Shown here piece by piece: positions 10,101 to 19,750 of a stretch of 64,000 nt of DNA. Location: the NCBI GenBank assembly GCA_015179125.1, contig WHVA01000211.1, positions 116,532 to 180,531 of the forward strand, read 5' to 3'. Position 1 is the first letter of the stretch; each line of letters starts with the position of its first letter. The notes beneath the pieces were generated by a model, which saw only the letters and a program-made list of their open reading frames with translations, was not told the origin of the DNA and did not search any database. The DNA is from Gautieria morchelliformis. Its lineage: Eukaryota; Basidiomycota; Agaricomycetes; Gomphales; Gomphaceae. A program made the translations under genes and the position numbers.

Positions 10101-11272
10101 CCGCTGCGTGTCACAAAATCCGACGCATCTTCCGCTTCCGGTAGACCATGTTCCGCATTTTCGGAAAGTTCTTCCGCAGTGGGCACTCCGTTTATGTCTG
10201 CAAGTGCAAGGAACTCTGGAAGGATCTCGAGTTTCTCCTCTGTGGTCATAAGCCGGATATCAAAGGCTTGGGGGCACTCGCGAGCATAGTGGCCTGGTTG
10301 TCGGCAGCGGAAGCAGGTGATAGTTCCGTGGCCTTTTCCGCGCATGCGGTCAACATCCATCGGGGCAGGGCCACTCTTCGAGGGAGGAGGGCTATGGTTC
10401 CTAATAGGAGCAGGCGGAGCAAGCATCGGGAATAATTTCCGTGTGGGAATGAATGCGCTTCCGGGTTTTGGCACAGGTGGAGTAGGACGAGCGGAACTGC
10501 GTGTCGTGTTCCGACTCGTCTCCACGAAGGCCTCATTTGCGTCCCTGTTCCGAGAAACCTTCTGCGCGGCTTGGTACCACCCTTCCGGGTCATCAAAATC
10601 CGGAGCTCCATCCCCAAGCAGCGCAACTTGGTTCTGGAGCGTCGGATCAAGTCCTCGTCGGAATTTGATGACGATCGTCTTGTCGTCGTCATATTCCGCA
10701 AGGTCGATGAGCTCCTGGAAGCGATCGATGTAGTCATCGACCGGATCTTTGGCCTGGTACCAGCTCGTCCCCTCGAGCTTTGTAAGGGCTGTGAGCTGCT
10801 CGTTTTTCGGGCAGAACTGGTCGGAAAATGTTTTCTCGAACGCGTCCCAGTCCCGGAAGTAGTTCCCCTTGCCCTTTGCTTCATGTCGGATCACCTTGTT
10901 TGCAAAACGGGCTGCGCGGTCCGATTTGAAAAAGGACAATGTCCAGTGAATCCGAGCCTGGTCGTTCGGAAAGAGGTCTCCGACAATTGCGAAGTAGATG
11001 CTGCATGTGTTGAAGAATGCGCGTCCCTTCTCCCGATCTCCGTCAAAGTCCGCCGGAGTTGCGGGTTTGACCTTTGCTAACTTCGCGGACATCCTCTTTT
11101 CCGCTAGTTCTGCTTTTCCGAAATCCGGATCATCCAGCATTTCATTTCCACCACCTTGTGGAATATCTAACTTAGCCAAAATCGCTTGTAAGGCTGTTTC
11201 AATCGCGTCGGTCTTCATCCGGTTCCGCGTCAATTCCTCCTCCATATTCCGAAGACGATCGTCCGGATCCAT
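10097..11272 (-). CDS. gag: Ty3/gypsy Gag, intact
   Basis: 391 residues. The start was chosen at the ATG at 11272-11270 because the copy at 55910 begins at the same place; the frame is open further upstream but has no ATG there. It has a retrotransposon Gag fold region around residues 80-240 and a CCHC zinc knuckle CFRCRQPGHYAREC at 320-333 for RNA binding. It forms the virus-like particle. The stop overlaps the pol frame by four bases. There is a leader of about 187 bp between the 5' LTR and the start. Confidence 0.94.
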   Translation of the reverse strand: MDPDDRLRNMEEELTRNRMKTDAIETALQAILAKLDIPQGGGNEMLDDPDFGKAELAEKRMSAKLAKVKPATPADFDGDREKGRAFFNTCSIYFAIVGDLFPNDQARIHWTLSFFKSDRAARFANKVIRHEAKGKGNYFRDWDAFEKTFSDQFCPKNEQLTALTKLEGTSWYQAKDPVDDYIDRFQELIDLAEYDDDKTIVIKFRRGLDPTLQNQVALLGDGAPDFDDPEGWYQAAQKVSRNRDANEAFVETSRNTTRSSARPTPPVPKPGSAFIPTRKLFPMLAPPAPIRNHSPPPSKSGPAPMDVDRMRGKGHGTITCFRCRQPGHYARECPQAFDIRLMTTEEKLEILPEFLALADINGVPTAEELSENAEHGLPEAEDASDFVTRSG

Positions 11273-11459
11273 GTTGGAAGGAGAAATATGGGACGGGATT
11301 TCCGGGGTTGGGAGCTCGACGTAAGAAGAGGGGCTGTCGTACACTGTATGTGCGGAAGAGGTTGCGATCTCCGAGTCGCTGTCTCCGATTCCGAACGCAC
11401 CTATGGCGAATGCAACGTGCAGTACGACCGCCGGTCCTCTAGGGGAGAGACTTTTCTGC

Positions 11460-11939
11460 TGTAAGGGCAACCCTGGCTAGTCGTGGAGATCACACTACCA
11501 CACAACTGACAAGGGGAAATCCAAAGTATGTATAAATGAACAGAGCATACAAGAGAGGGGGTTCTCACCTGACAAGGGGAAATCCAAAGAGAAAAGTCTA
11601 AGGACCCCCAATGTCAGCGAGCCCGTATTATACTACGCTGCGCAGCCAGGGACAACACTTGGCACCCGCCATCAACCCTGCATCCCCCTGACCCTTGATC
11701 GACCCTTGATGCCACCTATTATGCGAGTCGCTTGATTTCCGACACTGTTCCGGGGCGGAAGTCGGAAATTGGAGTGGAACTGGCAAGGCGAACGGAACTG
11801 GTGGAAGTTCTCCCAGAAGCGGAATCGTTCCCGAAAGCGGATGCGGAGATGGAATCGGAACCGGAAGCGGAGTCGGAAATGGAGTCGGAACTGGGTGTGG
11901 TGTCGGAACTGGAAATGGAAAACAGGGTGTCCCCTGACA
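11460..11939 (-). repeat. 5' LTR of gypsy copy 1
   Basis: 480 bp, identical to 5712-6191 in my comparison, and followed by the right target duplication GGAAG (11940-11944). It should contain the promoter and polyadenylation signals of the element; TATACTACGC near 11628 is repeated in every copy, but I cannot assign the start site. Confidence 0.96.
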
Positions 11940-12049
11940 GGAAGGCACAGTGGGATGAGGGGTAGCTGCTGCTGAAGGGGAAGTGGCGGTCGGCAGCGTG
12001 GACGGTGGTTGGGGCATGTGCATGGTGAGCCAAGAGGGGACAGACATGG

Positions 12050-12226
12050 TGTATGGGCACCAGAAGTGGTCAAGGCAGTGGATGGTGCATGTGCACCATA
12101 CTTGCAGGCAGCGTACAGTGCACGGGGACCATAGTGGCAGGTGGTGTATGGTGCATGGGTGCCATATGGCCAGGTGGCGTATGGTTCATGTGCACCATAG
12201 TGGCAGGTGGCATACGGTGCATGGGC
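12050..12226 (-). repeat. 33-bp minisatellite, array A (left half)
   Basis: Degenerate tandem units of 33 bp, each built round a near-palindromic GGTGCAYRYGCACC core. Read on the minus strand the period is 11 codons, giving repeats such as YGAHEPYATWP and YGTHAPYTTCH. The array continues at 12635 after an LTR insertion. There is no open gene around it, so it may be a relic of a repeat-containing protein or a pure satellite. Confidence 0.8.
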
Positions 12227-12634
12227 TGTTGGGTGCATATGTGCACCAGACTTCAAACCTAACATTTCTGTTGTTCTTTCTTTCGATTTTGACCTGAAAC
12301 TATGCTGACATTCATTCTATACTTCTCAAAATTTTCCTTGATTTTTTCGAGGCTGTATTACTACTCCTTTTCATGTTCTGTCCAACTGACCCTTTGTGGG
12401 TGGTCATGGACAATTTTCCTTTTTGAGCTGCAGCTTTTCACTAACGCCTTACGTTCTATGGGCGCTTAAGTGCCGTAACTTCGTATATGCGAGTGAAACA
12501 AGCCCATGCGCACCCTCCCCTCCTCAGTGTTGACTATCACTGAGGAGAACATTAAATAGTTTATTAATCTCCTGCAAGTCCCATCGTTCATATCTGGCAT
12601 ATAACTTCCTACTTTCCCAAACCGAGTTCCTACA
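12227..12634 (-). mobile_element. Solo LTR of the Ty1/copia family (short form)
   Basis: 408 bp, TGTTGGGTGC...TTCCTACA. It matches the LTRs of the copia element at 47468-53302 in reverse orientation on this strand. The flanks are TGGGC (12222-12226) and CGGGC (12635-12639), a target duplication with one mismatch. It has only one stem-loop, where the long-form LTRs have two, and lacks about 136 bp in two blocks. It splits a minisatellite. A solo LTR arises by LTR-LTR recombination. Confidence 0.88.
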
Positions 12635-12780
12635 CGGGCACCATACGGGCAGGTGGTGTATGGTGCACGGGCACCATATGGGCAGGCGGCATACAGTGCA
12701 TGTGTGCCATAGATTGTCAAGGTGGCAGATAGTGTGTGTGCACTGTACGTGGCCGCATCCACTTACAGTGCACATTGTCA
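12635..12780 (-). repeat. 33-bp minisatellite, array A (right half)
   Basis: Continuation of the 12050-12226 array beyond the inserted LTR. The minus strand reads YGTHALYAACPYGARAPYTT in 11-residue steps. The two halves join cleanly if the LTR and one target copy are removed. Confidence 0.78.
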
Positions 12781-13619
12781 TGAGGAGAGATTTTGCAGCT
12801 ATGGTTTTTTGTTTCACTTGACTTACTGCATGATTTCACACACACGATTAACGACCCATAATGTCCATTATAACGACATCTATTCACGACTACTCTAACG
12901 ATCTCTCATTTACTATTCACATTCAATCTCATTTCGAACACTGCGAGACACATATGCACACACCTGAGCCATCGAGACACAAGTTGACACCACAAACCCA
13001 TACCGACACTCACTGAGTCAAGCCAAACGCAACACACCACCCCTGAGCACCTAGATCCGTACCACGAGTTGAGTTGAGGCACGAACACAATTGACGAGCC
13101 AAGTACCAGGGTGGACCAAGTTGATTCCAGATCACGATCAGGACACATGGTGTATATTCTATCCATCACCCTTGAGCCACATACATCGTCCCTATACAAT
13201 CCCACCTACCATCTCGCCTCATCCATCGAGCCATCAAACGACTGCCCACTGTTTTGCCTCATCACTCGAGCCACCAGATGAGTACACACCTTTCTACCCT
13301 ATGTCCAGGTGAGACCGAGCAGGCAAGTTGCAACGTGGATATACAGTATCAGCAGAGCACATGCACCTATTGTACGACCATTTCCCATCATCCTTATTGT
13401 CCGTTCTATGCGTCGAGACCCCTATCCGAATTGTTATAAGTAGTACTACATGTATGACTGAGAAAATCACAAACAAGAACCTTTTGACACTTCTTTGACT
13501 TCGAGCCACTAAGTCTTCTTTGAGTTACTTTCATCTCTCGCATCTTATATCGAACTCGGCCTCGAGTCAAAGGCCGCATCTACATCCTATTAGAAACCCT
13601 TATACTCTGTCACGAATGA
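12781..13619. other. No gene seen
   Basis: Low-complexity, C/A-rich sequence from about 12840 to 13560. There is no recognisable domain in any frame and no second copy in the window. Confidence 0.4.
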
Positions 13620-13830
13620 ACCATGTGGATGAGGCCGTGGATGGTGCATGTGCACTGTAGGTTGTTGAGGCGGTGGATAGTGCATTTGCACTTTATGCGG
13701 CCACATCTACTTACAGTGCACATGAACCCTATGGATGTGGCTGCAGATGGTGCAAGTGCACCATATGTGGTTGAGGCCATGGATGGTGCATGTTCACCAT
13801 GGGCAGGGTGGCAGTGCACAGTTCCTGGGC
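13620..13830 (-). repeat. 33-bp-type minisatellite, array B
   Basis: It is more degenerate than array A but has the same GGTGCA(N)GCACC cores and, on the minus strand, the same 11-residue rhythm (HGEHAPSMASTTYGALAPSA). The unit boundaries are less regular. Confidence 0.65.
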
Positions 13831-13978
13831 ACTGTGAGCTGAGAGGGCAAAGAGACAGTTCAGGTGAGCTGTATGCAGGCGTAGCATAGATTACACATGT
13901 GTTGGACTATGGGTTGTACATGTTTTTTACAACCGGTTGTACATGTTTACAACAGCCAGTGTCTGACTCCTATCCACC

Positions 13979-14230
13979 ATGCTTGAACCTGCAACCCTGA
14001 ACACAATTCTGAATTGGGTTCCGTCTCTGCCACCTCCAGTCGAAATTGATGGTGAGACAGAGTATGAGATTTCTGAGATCCTTGATTGCAAGACCGATTG
14101 GTGCCAAAGACCTTATACCTGGTCCATTGGCCTGGTTATGAAGGTACTGATGAAGAGATGTCGGGACCTGAGATCGTGACTGACTTTCACTTGGCCTACC
14201 CTGCCAACCCTGGACCATGGGTACCTTGAA
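13979..14230 (+). pseudogene. Gypsy Pol C-terminus (chromodomain) relic
   Basis: The frame gives a chromodomain-type segment (ETEYEISEILDCKTDW, 14055-14102). After a frameshift near 14105 the rest of the chromodomain continues in another frame and ends in TDFHLAYPANPGPW, a common C-terminal signature of fungal gypsy Pol. Everything upstream (PR to IN) is missing. It is in the same orientation as the LTR at 15928, so both probably belong to one decayed element, with 1.7 kb between them. Confidence 0.72.
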
Positions 14231-14470
14231 CCTGAGCTTCGCCTCTCCAAAATTTCTTTTGACTCATTTCACAGTCACTTTCTTAGTTAGACCAAACACT
14301 CTCTTTTGCTATGTTTTATCTCAGCCATTTTGCTGAATACTTATGCTTGTAGTTCTCATTTTCTTTCCATTCTCTGTTCTGTCTCTCTCATTCCCATTCT
14401 GTTCTTGAAACACAAAAAACATCTAGAAAAAAGATTCAAATTCCGAATAAAAACCCTAAAAAACATTAGT

Positions 14471-15792
14471 TTACTCTAGAGTAGCATTCTCATCTACTTC
14501 AATTTCCTCTTCCCTCCCCACATCCCCATCTTCATCATCCTGATCTCCTTCTGAACCCTGTTCTGAGTCCCAATCTCCCAAATTGTTGGCATCCTGTTCT
14601 CCATTCCCACGTTCCAAACCTGAATCCACTTCTGATCTTTCCTCCATCTCTGTTTCTTTTCCTTTTCCTTTATCCCCAGTTCCCAAACCTCTTCCCCTCA
14701 TAAACCTGAACCCCTCCCAATCTGCACCTGAACCTGAACACCACACACTGGCTTTCTAAGCCATGCCTGTCCAAGTCCCCACTCGCCTGTTCAGCTGGGA
14801 ATTTTGCCGATGAATTCTCTGGGCAAAATTGAGAATTCCCCAAAGAAGAGTGTTCATGCACTCTAGATATGCATTTTGCTGGGACAGTAAAGCCCTGGCC
14901 ACCAAGGCCTGTTCCCCTGCGAGACCCATCAACCTGCATCCCCTGGCCTTGGCACTTGGTCCTGATCCCAAAGGCCCCACTTTGATCTCAACCAAAGGCT
15001 TGACTCCCATTGGCTTCAGCAGTGTTGGCCTTGGCTTTTTTTCTTCTGGCCCCTTGGCCTTGTCCCCTGCCTCGCACTTGTGCTTCCCATCCAGGAAGTT
15101 CAATGCACTTTCCGCTGGTTGCAGTCTTGGCATACCATTTTTGTCCTGCATATGCAGGCCACATTCCATCTACGGCAATTGCTGCATGGTTCATCCTAAG
15201 CCAAGTTCAGCCAAACCCAAGCCAAGACAAACCCAACTACTCACCTCTTTGTCCCCTGACTCCTCCATTGCCTTCCATTTTTTTGGTCCTATGGACTTCA
15301 GTGTCAGCTATGTCAAGTTCCACTCAACACCCTGCTTGGACATCAGTATCCTTGCCTTCACCATTGCTGAGTCCAGTACCACCCTCTCAGGTGATGGAAT
15401 CCTAAATGGGGTCTGGTCGACCAAGGATTGACAAATCCTTTTGAGGCTAAGGATTAAGGATTTCCAACCACTCCATGGCTTGCTGTTCATGTTTATTTTC
15501 AGTTTCCTGCACCTTTCAGGCTTCTTCCTTGGCCATGGCTTGATGTTCACACTCCAGCTCAGCTTCCCATGCCTTCCAGGTTTCTTCCTCAGCTGCAGCT
15601 TGCTATTGCCATTCTTCCTCAGCTTCCTGCACTTTCCAATCCTCCTTGGCTTTCCTATCCACTGCTTCCTTACACTCCAGGGTGAGTTGCTGTTTTTCCC
15701 CTCAACTTCTGCTTCCTCTCCTCAAGCTCCTGCTCCTCCTTCTTGAGTTCCGCATTGAGTTCATTGACAGTTGTTTCTTGGATGTCTGACAT
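14471..15792 (-). pseudogene. Decayed reverse-strand gene inside a gypsy relic: coiled coil, Lys/Gly-rich middle, acidic tail
   Basis: The start is at ATG 15792. The N-terminus (MSDIQETTVNELNAELKKEE) is a strong coiled coil. Further pieces lie in shifted frames: 15308-15550 (LVDQTPFRIPSPERVVLDSA), 14756-15169 (Lys-rich, then LLWGILNFAQRIHRQN), and an acidic tail at 14471-14560 (EGDQDDEDGDVGREEEIEVD). It resembles proteins with N-terminal coiled coils that I associate with basidiomycete gypsy elements, but I cannot name a family with certainty. At least four frame changes make it a pseudogene. It lies antisense between the chromodomain relic (13979-14230) and the polypurine tract and LTR (15911, 15928), so it may have been an extra gene carried by the element. 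Confidence 0.55.
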
Positions 15793-15912
15793 GCTTTGCA
15801 GTGTGCTGATGGTTATGGGAGGAAGCAAGAGAACAGATGTGAAAGAAAGCTTACATAATGCATGCACCCCTGGCAATCTCCATGATATTGCTTATGGCCT
15901 CATGGGTTCGGC

Positions 15913-15927
15913 CATAAGGGGAGGTAC
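15913..15927 (+). promoter_or_regulatory. Polypurine tract of gypsy relic
   Basis: ATAAGGGGAGGTAC immediately precedes TGTTAAGACC, the LTR start. This fixes the orientation of the relic as plus. Confidence 0.7.
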
Positions 15928-16530
15928 TGTTAAGACCCATTTCCAAGTCTGGCCCCAAGGCCTTGGCCTTGGTATTTGTTTGGGAACCCTTTCAGCTTAA
16001 CTTGGGTTCCCCTCGGTTTATCATTCCCTGGCATCCTTTCCTAGATAGTCCTGTTCCATTCCTGATGATCATCTCCTTATCTTTCTTATCAGCTTGATAC
16101 AGGCATTTATGCCCTCTTTCTGTTTTCCTTGCAATTCATATATAAACCCCCGTCATATATGCTAAATCCTCAGTTCTGATATCGACTTAGATCCTCATAT
16201 CAACTCTTTCTCTGTGTGATCTCAATTCCCAAACCTTGGATTGAAGCTGAATCCATTTCCCAAAATTAGGGTGGAACACCGTGGTGGGTGCAACCTATGA
16301 AGTTGAAGCCAAGCCCTCTGTTCCAACCTCGGCTCAGCCTTCAGGCTTAGTCTTAATTACGATTCTTGTTCTTAACGTCTGGTCAGTACTGTGACTTTCA
16401 ACATTCTTCTCTGCCAGTACTAAAGCATACTTCTCCTCTCCTGTCTTTATCTCAACTTGTGCTCAGTGTCAGTCCAACTTCCTGTCCTACTCACATCTCA
16501 TAGCTGAATATCACCATTACAGCCTGGCCA
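15928..16530 (+). mobile_element. Gypsy 3' LTR (family R3)
   Basis: It starts TGTTAAGACC after a polypurine tract; the end is approximate (ATTACA near 16525). It contains ATATATAAACCC (about 16138-16149) as a likely promoter, and GTGCAACCTATGAAGTTGAAG at about 16289-16309, shared with other LTR families here. No 5' partner is visible. Confidence 0.7.
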
Positions 16531-17887
16531 GTTCTTTGCAGCATTGGAGATGAAAACATAGATTTTATTGAACTTCGATGTCAAGTTGCCAGATGGTCAG
16601 CCAGAAAGGCTTCTGAGGCTGTGGGTCATGCATAGCAATTGTGGAGATGGGAGTGGAGAGGCAGGGGGAAGGAATATCCACCATGATGGATGATGGTGTC
16701 TGATGTCTCCTTGTTGTTGACATAAATGTGGAGGCCATGCTGTGTCTGTATCAATGTCTAAGCAGTCTACATAACTAAGTAACACCCTCCCAGCTGGCCA
16801 AATGCAAGACAAAGATTAATTCAATTTGTTGTATGCCCGCTGCTGACTCATGAACCACAGGCCACTAAGAAAACAAAGGCTGTGAAGGTATGTTCACCAT
16901 GCACATGTGGTATGTACACTCATCCAAACTGCAACATGTCACCCTGGATGTAGCCTCTTTATCTCCTGTATGGAAACACTAGATATGTCTTGTCTCTTCC
17001 TCATTCAGTTTAGTCATGTTTGCTATACAGCCACTGGCAGTGCAATCTGCTAGGGATCAATCAATTGTGCCAAGGATCAGCCCATTGTTTCTAAGTTCAT
17101 ATTGTACATGTGATACCTACACTCATCCAAATCACACCAGGTCACCCTGAATATAGCCTCTTCATCTACTGTATGGAAGCATTAGGTATGTCTTGGCTCT
17201 TCCTCACTCAGTTTACTCATGTTCTCTGTACCACCATTGCTATCTGCTAGGGATCGATCAATTGCGTCAAGGATCAGTCCATTGTTTCCCATTGCTTACA
17301 ATTTTGTCCTCTGACATGTTCTTTGTTTTCCTGTATTCACAGTCAGCTCCTCTCTCTTGTCATTTTCATGCCTGCCCTGCATTGTATTACATGCTCATCT
17401 GGTGCTGTTTTCCAATCCTGTTACTTTTACATGTATACTACATTCAGTACTATAATGCACTTATTTATCTGTGTTGTAAAATGCAATTTTAAGTACAAAA
17501 AGGCAGAAGATCAGGGTGAATTGTTTCTGAAAGGACCTTTCTCTCCACTAGATTTTGGGGTTGCATCAATTGACTGGTGCATTTAAATTCAGGTATGCAA
17601 GCACTTAAAATTGGTACCTTCAGTACTGATATATCAATGCATAAAGTACTTAAGGTAAGTGCATGGCCTTCCTGCAGTGTAATGCCATTATCTAGGTTCA
17701 ATGCTTCAAGCCTTCAATGCATGGTCTTCCATGTTTTCAACATCTCCTCTTTCATGCTTTGACATGTGCAAACTCACTCACCCTCCTCCTTGGTACACCC
17801 AATCATGTTCGATGCTAGTAATAAGACACTCTCATCATTTGTGCTATCCCACTGAGCACTTCTTCCAGTGGAGCCGTTGAACGTCGA
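16531..17887. other. No gene seen; contains a tandem duplication
   Basis: Apart from the duplication at 16905-17292 I see no coding or mobile-element signature. Short open frames here have no recognisable domain. Confidence 0.4.
16905..17292 (+). repeat. Tandem duplication of about 195 bp
   Basis: 16905-17096 and 17104-17292 align by eye, sharing ACACTCATCCAAA, CTGCTAGGGATC and AAGGATCAG...CCATTGTTT at the same spacing. Roughly 80% identical, so an old event. Confidence 0.7.
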
Positions 17888-18075
17888 TATAAGGTCAACC
17901 TAGGCAGACGCTCTACACTCAAGCGGCGAACTGGTGAAGGAGGATCCAAAGGTAAAGATAGAGAACTATACACATGACACAGACATTCCTGGCAAAGGGG
18001 GATCCAAAGAGAAAACTCTAAGGAACCCCTTCGCTACCTAGCTATGACTATAACTAAGCTCAGGCATGCTGGAGC
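17888..18075 (+). repeat. Degenerate LTR fragment, distant gypsy-1 relative
   Basis: TATAAGGTCAACCTAGG, then two GGATCCAAAG blocks about 75 bp apart and AGAGAAAACTCTAAGGA. This matches the layout of the LTRs at 5712 and 30228 (a TGTAAGGGCAACC-like start, two TCCAAAG direct repeats, AAAAGTCTAAGGA). The far end is lost. Confidence 0.5.
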
Positions 18076-18235
18076 TGAGGTGTGAACAACCAGCTTGGTC
18101 AGCAGCTAATCAATCCAGACTATCAGAACGCCTGGCAGTTTGGTCCAAATACCAAACCTCGCTTACCGTCATTTCCCTTTTGGAGCAACTGTTTGACCTC
18201 CATCATCAGAGGCATCACTTCACCTGGTGAATTGA
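18062..18235 (+). repeat. Inverted-repeat arm (left)
   Basis: About 175 bp that recurs, reverse-complemented, at 20183-20358 with about 90% identity by eye, spaced by about 1.95 kb. The arms could pair, or could be two copies of one dispersed repeat in opposite orientation. Confidence 0.75.
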
Positions 18236-18454
18236 GCAGTAGGTATATAATGTACTCAATGCATAATTCCTCCCTTCCCAGATCACCATCTGTTCATGGT
18301 CAACTTGCGTTTACACTTTCCAGGAGTCCAGGATGATGAAAATTGCTTCTTTGTCCTGAACCCTATGCGTGATGGGGAGTTACAATGTGAGTTGAGTATT
18401 GTTATATCCGACGTGCCTAACATTGGCCTGCATAGTTCTTGGAGATATGGCTTG

Positions 18455-18944
18455 TGTAAGGGCAACCCTGGCTGGTTGTGGAGATCACACTACCACACAA
18501 CTGACAAGGGGAAATCCAAAGTATGTATAAATGAACAGAGTATACAAGAGGGGGGATTCTCACCTGACAAGGGGAAATCCAAAGAGAAAAGTCTAAGGAC
18601 CCCCAATGTCAGCGAGCCCGTATTATACTATGCTGCGCAGCCAGGGACAACACTTGGCACCTGCCATCAACTCTGCATCCCCCTGACCTCCCTGACCCTT
18701 GATCGACCCTTGATGCCACCTATTAGGCGAGTCGTTTGATTTCCGACACTGTTCCGAGAGTGGAAGTCGGAAATTGGAGTGGAACTGGCAAGGTGAACAG
18801 AACTGGTGGAAGTTCTCCCAGAAGCGGAATCATTTCCGAAAGCGGAGGCGGAGATGGAATCGGAACCGGAACCGGAGTCGGAAATGGAGTCGGAACCGGG
18901 TGTGGAGTCGGAAATGGAAATGGAAAACAGGGTGTCCCCTGACA
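18455..18944 (-). mobile_element. Solo LTR of the gypsy-1 family
   Basis: 490 bp, TGTAAGGGC...CCCTGACA, closely similar to the LTRs at 5712 and 55233. It is flanked by a perfect 5-bp duplication GCTTG (18450-18454 and 18945-18949), so a full element inserted here and then lost its body by recombination between its LTRs. Confidence 0.93.
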
Positions 18945-18949
18945 GCTTG

Positions 18950-19489
18950 TCAGTTGTAAGCTGAATGGCGAAGGGATAGCACAGAGGCCCTAATTCTGTC
19001 CCAAGTCCCACGGCACCGGTCTGAAAGCCTCAGTGAGTGTATTTCTGTTGTTTTTTGCTGTGCCCTCCCACATGCTCAGAATTTTCCTCATCCAACAGTG
19101 GTCAGCGACCGTTGCATTGGAGCACTAGGTGATCTCATCGGTGTGGGGTGAGGAGCGGGGTGCAGGATGGAGTCAATAGACTTGTGAGAGGAGGTGACGG
19201 GCTGGGGGCAGCGGGGGGAAGGGATTAGGTTGAGCACTCTTGGAAACTTGTGAGTGCACCATTGCGCAATCAAGGTATGAATTTTCACGCTGTATACATG
19301 GTCTCATGGTCCACTTGGTGGAGAGGAGTCTAGCTATTCTTTCTTTTCATTGATGTCCAGCCCCTTCGTTTTGAGTTGTTTGTCACGTTTAGCCTTGCTC
19401 GCATCCGTGCTCATACCAGACTGACTTTTGCATCGAATGGAAGTAATATAAGGGTGTCTATAATGAACAAAAAATTGCACCATTCCCTA
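18950..19489. other. No gene seen
   Basis: Unique-looking sequence downstream of the solo LTR; no domain or repeat recognised. Confidence 0.35.
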
Positions 19490-19750
19490 CTACTGTAATA
19501 GATGGCGAGTGTACTCCTTAGCTCCTGAACCTCCAAGAGTGGTCCACCATATACTCCATCCATTTCCAAGATTGGCTAAGTTGTGTAAATCAAGCTTCTG
19601 TTCATGCAGGACATGCAAGGTGGCTTGCTGAGATTTTACATCGTTGGAATATAGTTCAGAGAAATGTGCATTCATCTCATAATGTTGTTGAATTTCTTTG
19701 ATCTGCTTGTCGTCCAAATGTAGCATCTTAATGTTTACCTGTTCAAACAA
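19490..19750 (-). other. Open frame of unknown function
   Basis: 86 codons, His/Gln/Leu-rich and probably helical (LDDKQIKEIQQHYEMNAHFS), ending at a stop. The start is uncertain. I recognise no family, and nothing nearby supports expression. It could be a remnant exon. Confidence 0.2.

Larger units (their letters stand above)
5712..11939 (-). mobile_element. Complete Ty3/gypsy LTR retrotransposon (copy 1)
   Basis: It is 6,228 bp, bounded by two 480-bp LTRs that I find identical base for base, and flanked by the 5-bp target duplication GGAAG (5707-5711 and 11940-11944). Between the LTRs are one gag and one uninterrupted pol frame, in the order protease, reverse transcriptase, RNase H, integrase, chromodomain, which is the Ty3/gypsy (Metaviridae) order and a chromovirus trait. 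Identical LTRs mean recent insertion, since both are copied from one template. A polypurine tract lies just before the 3' LTR; I could not recognise a standard tRNA primer-binding site after the 5' LTR (minus strand from 11459). It shares its family with the copies at 421-2107, 18455-18944 and 55233-61422. Confidence 0.97.

Noticed and set aside
10571..11080. Plus-strand open frames over the gypsy gag
   Set aside because: These are shadows of the minus-strand gag, kept open by its codon usage.
11940..12050. Remains of another gene just after the gypsy 5' LTR
   Set aside because: The minus-strand frame is only the degenerate flank of the 33-bp array running into the LTR.
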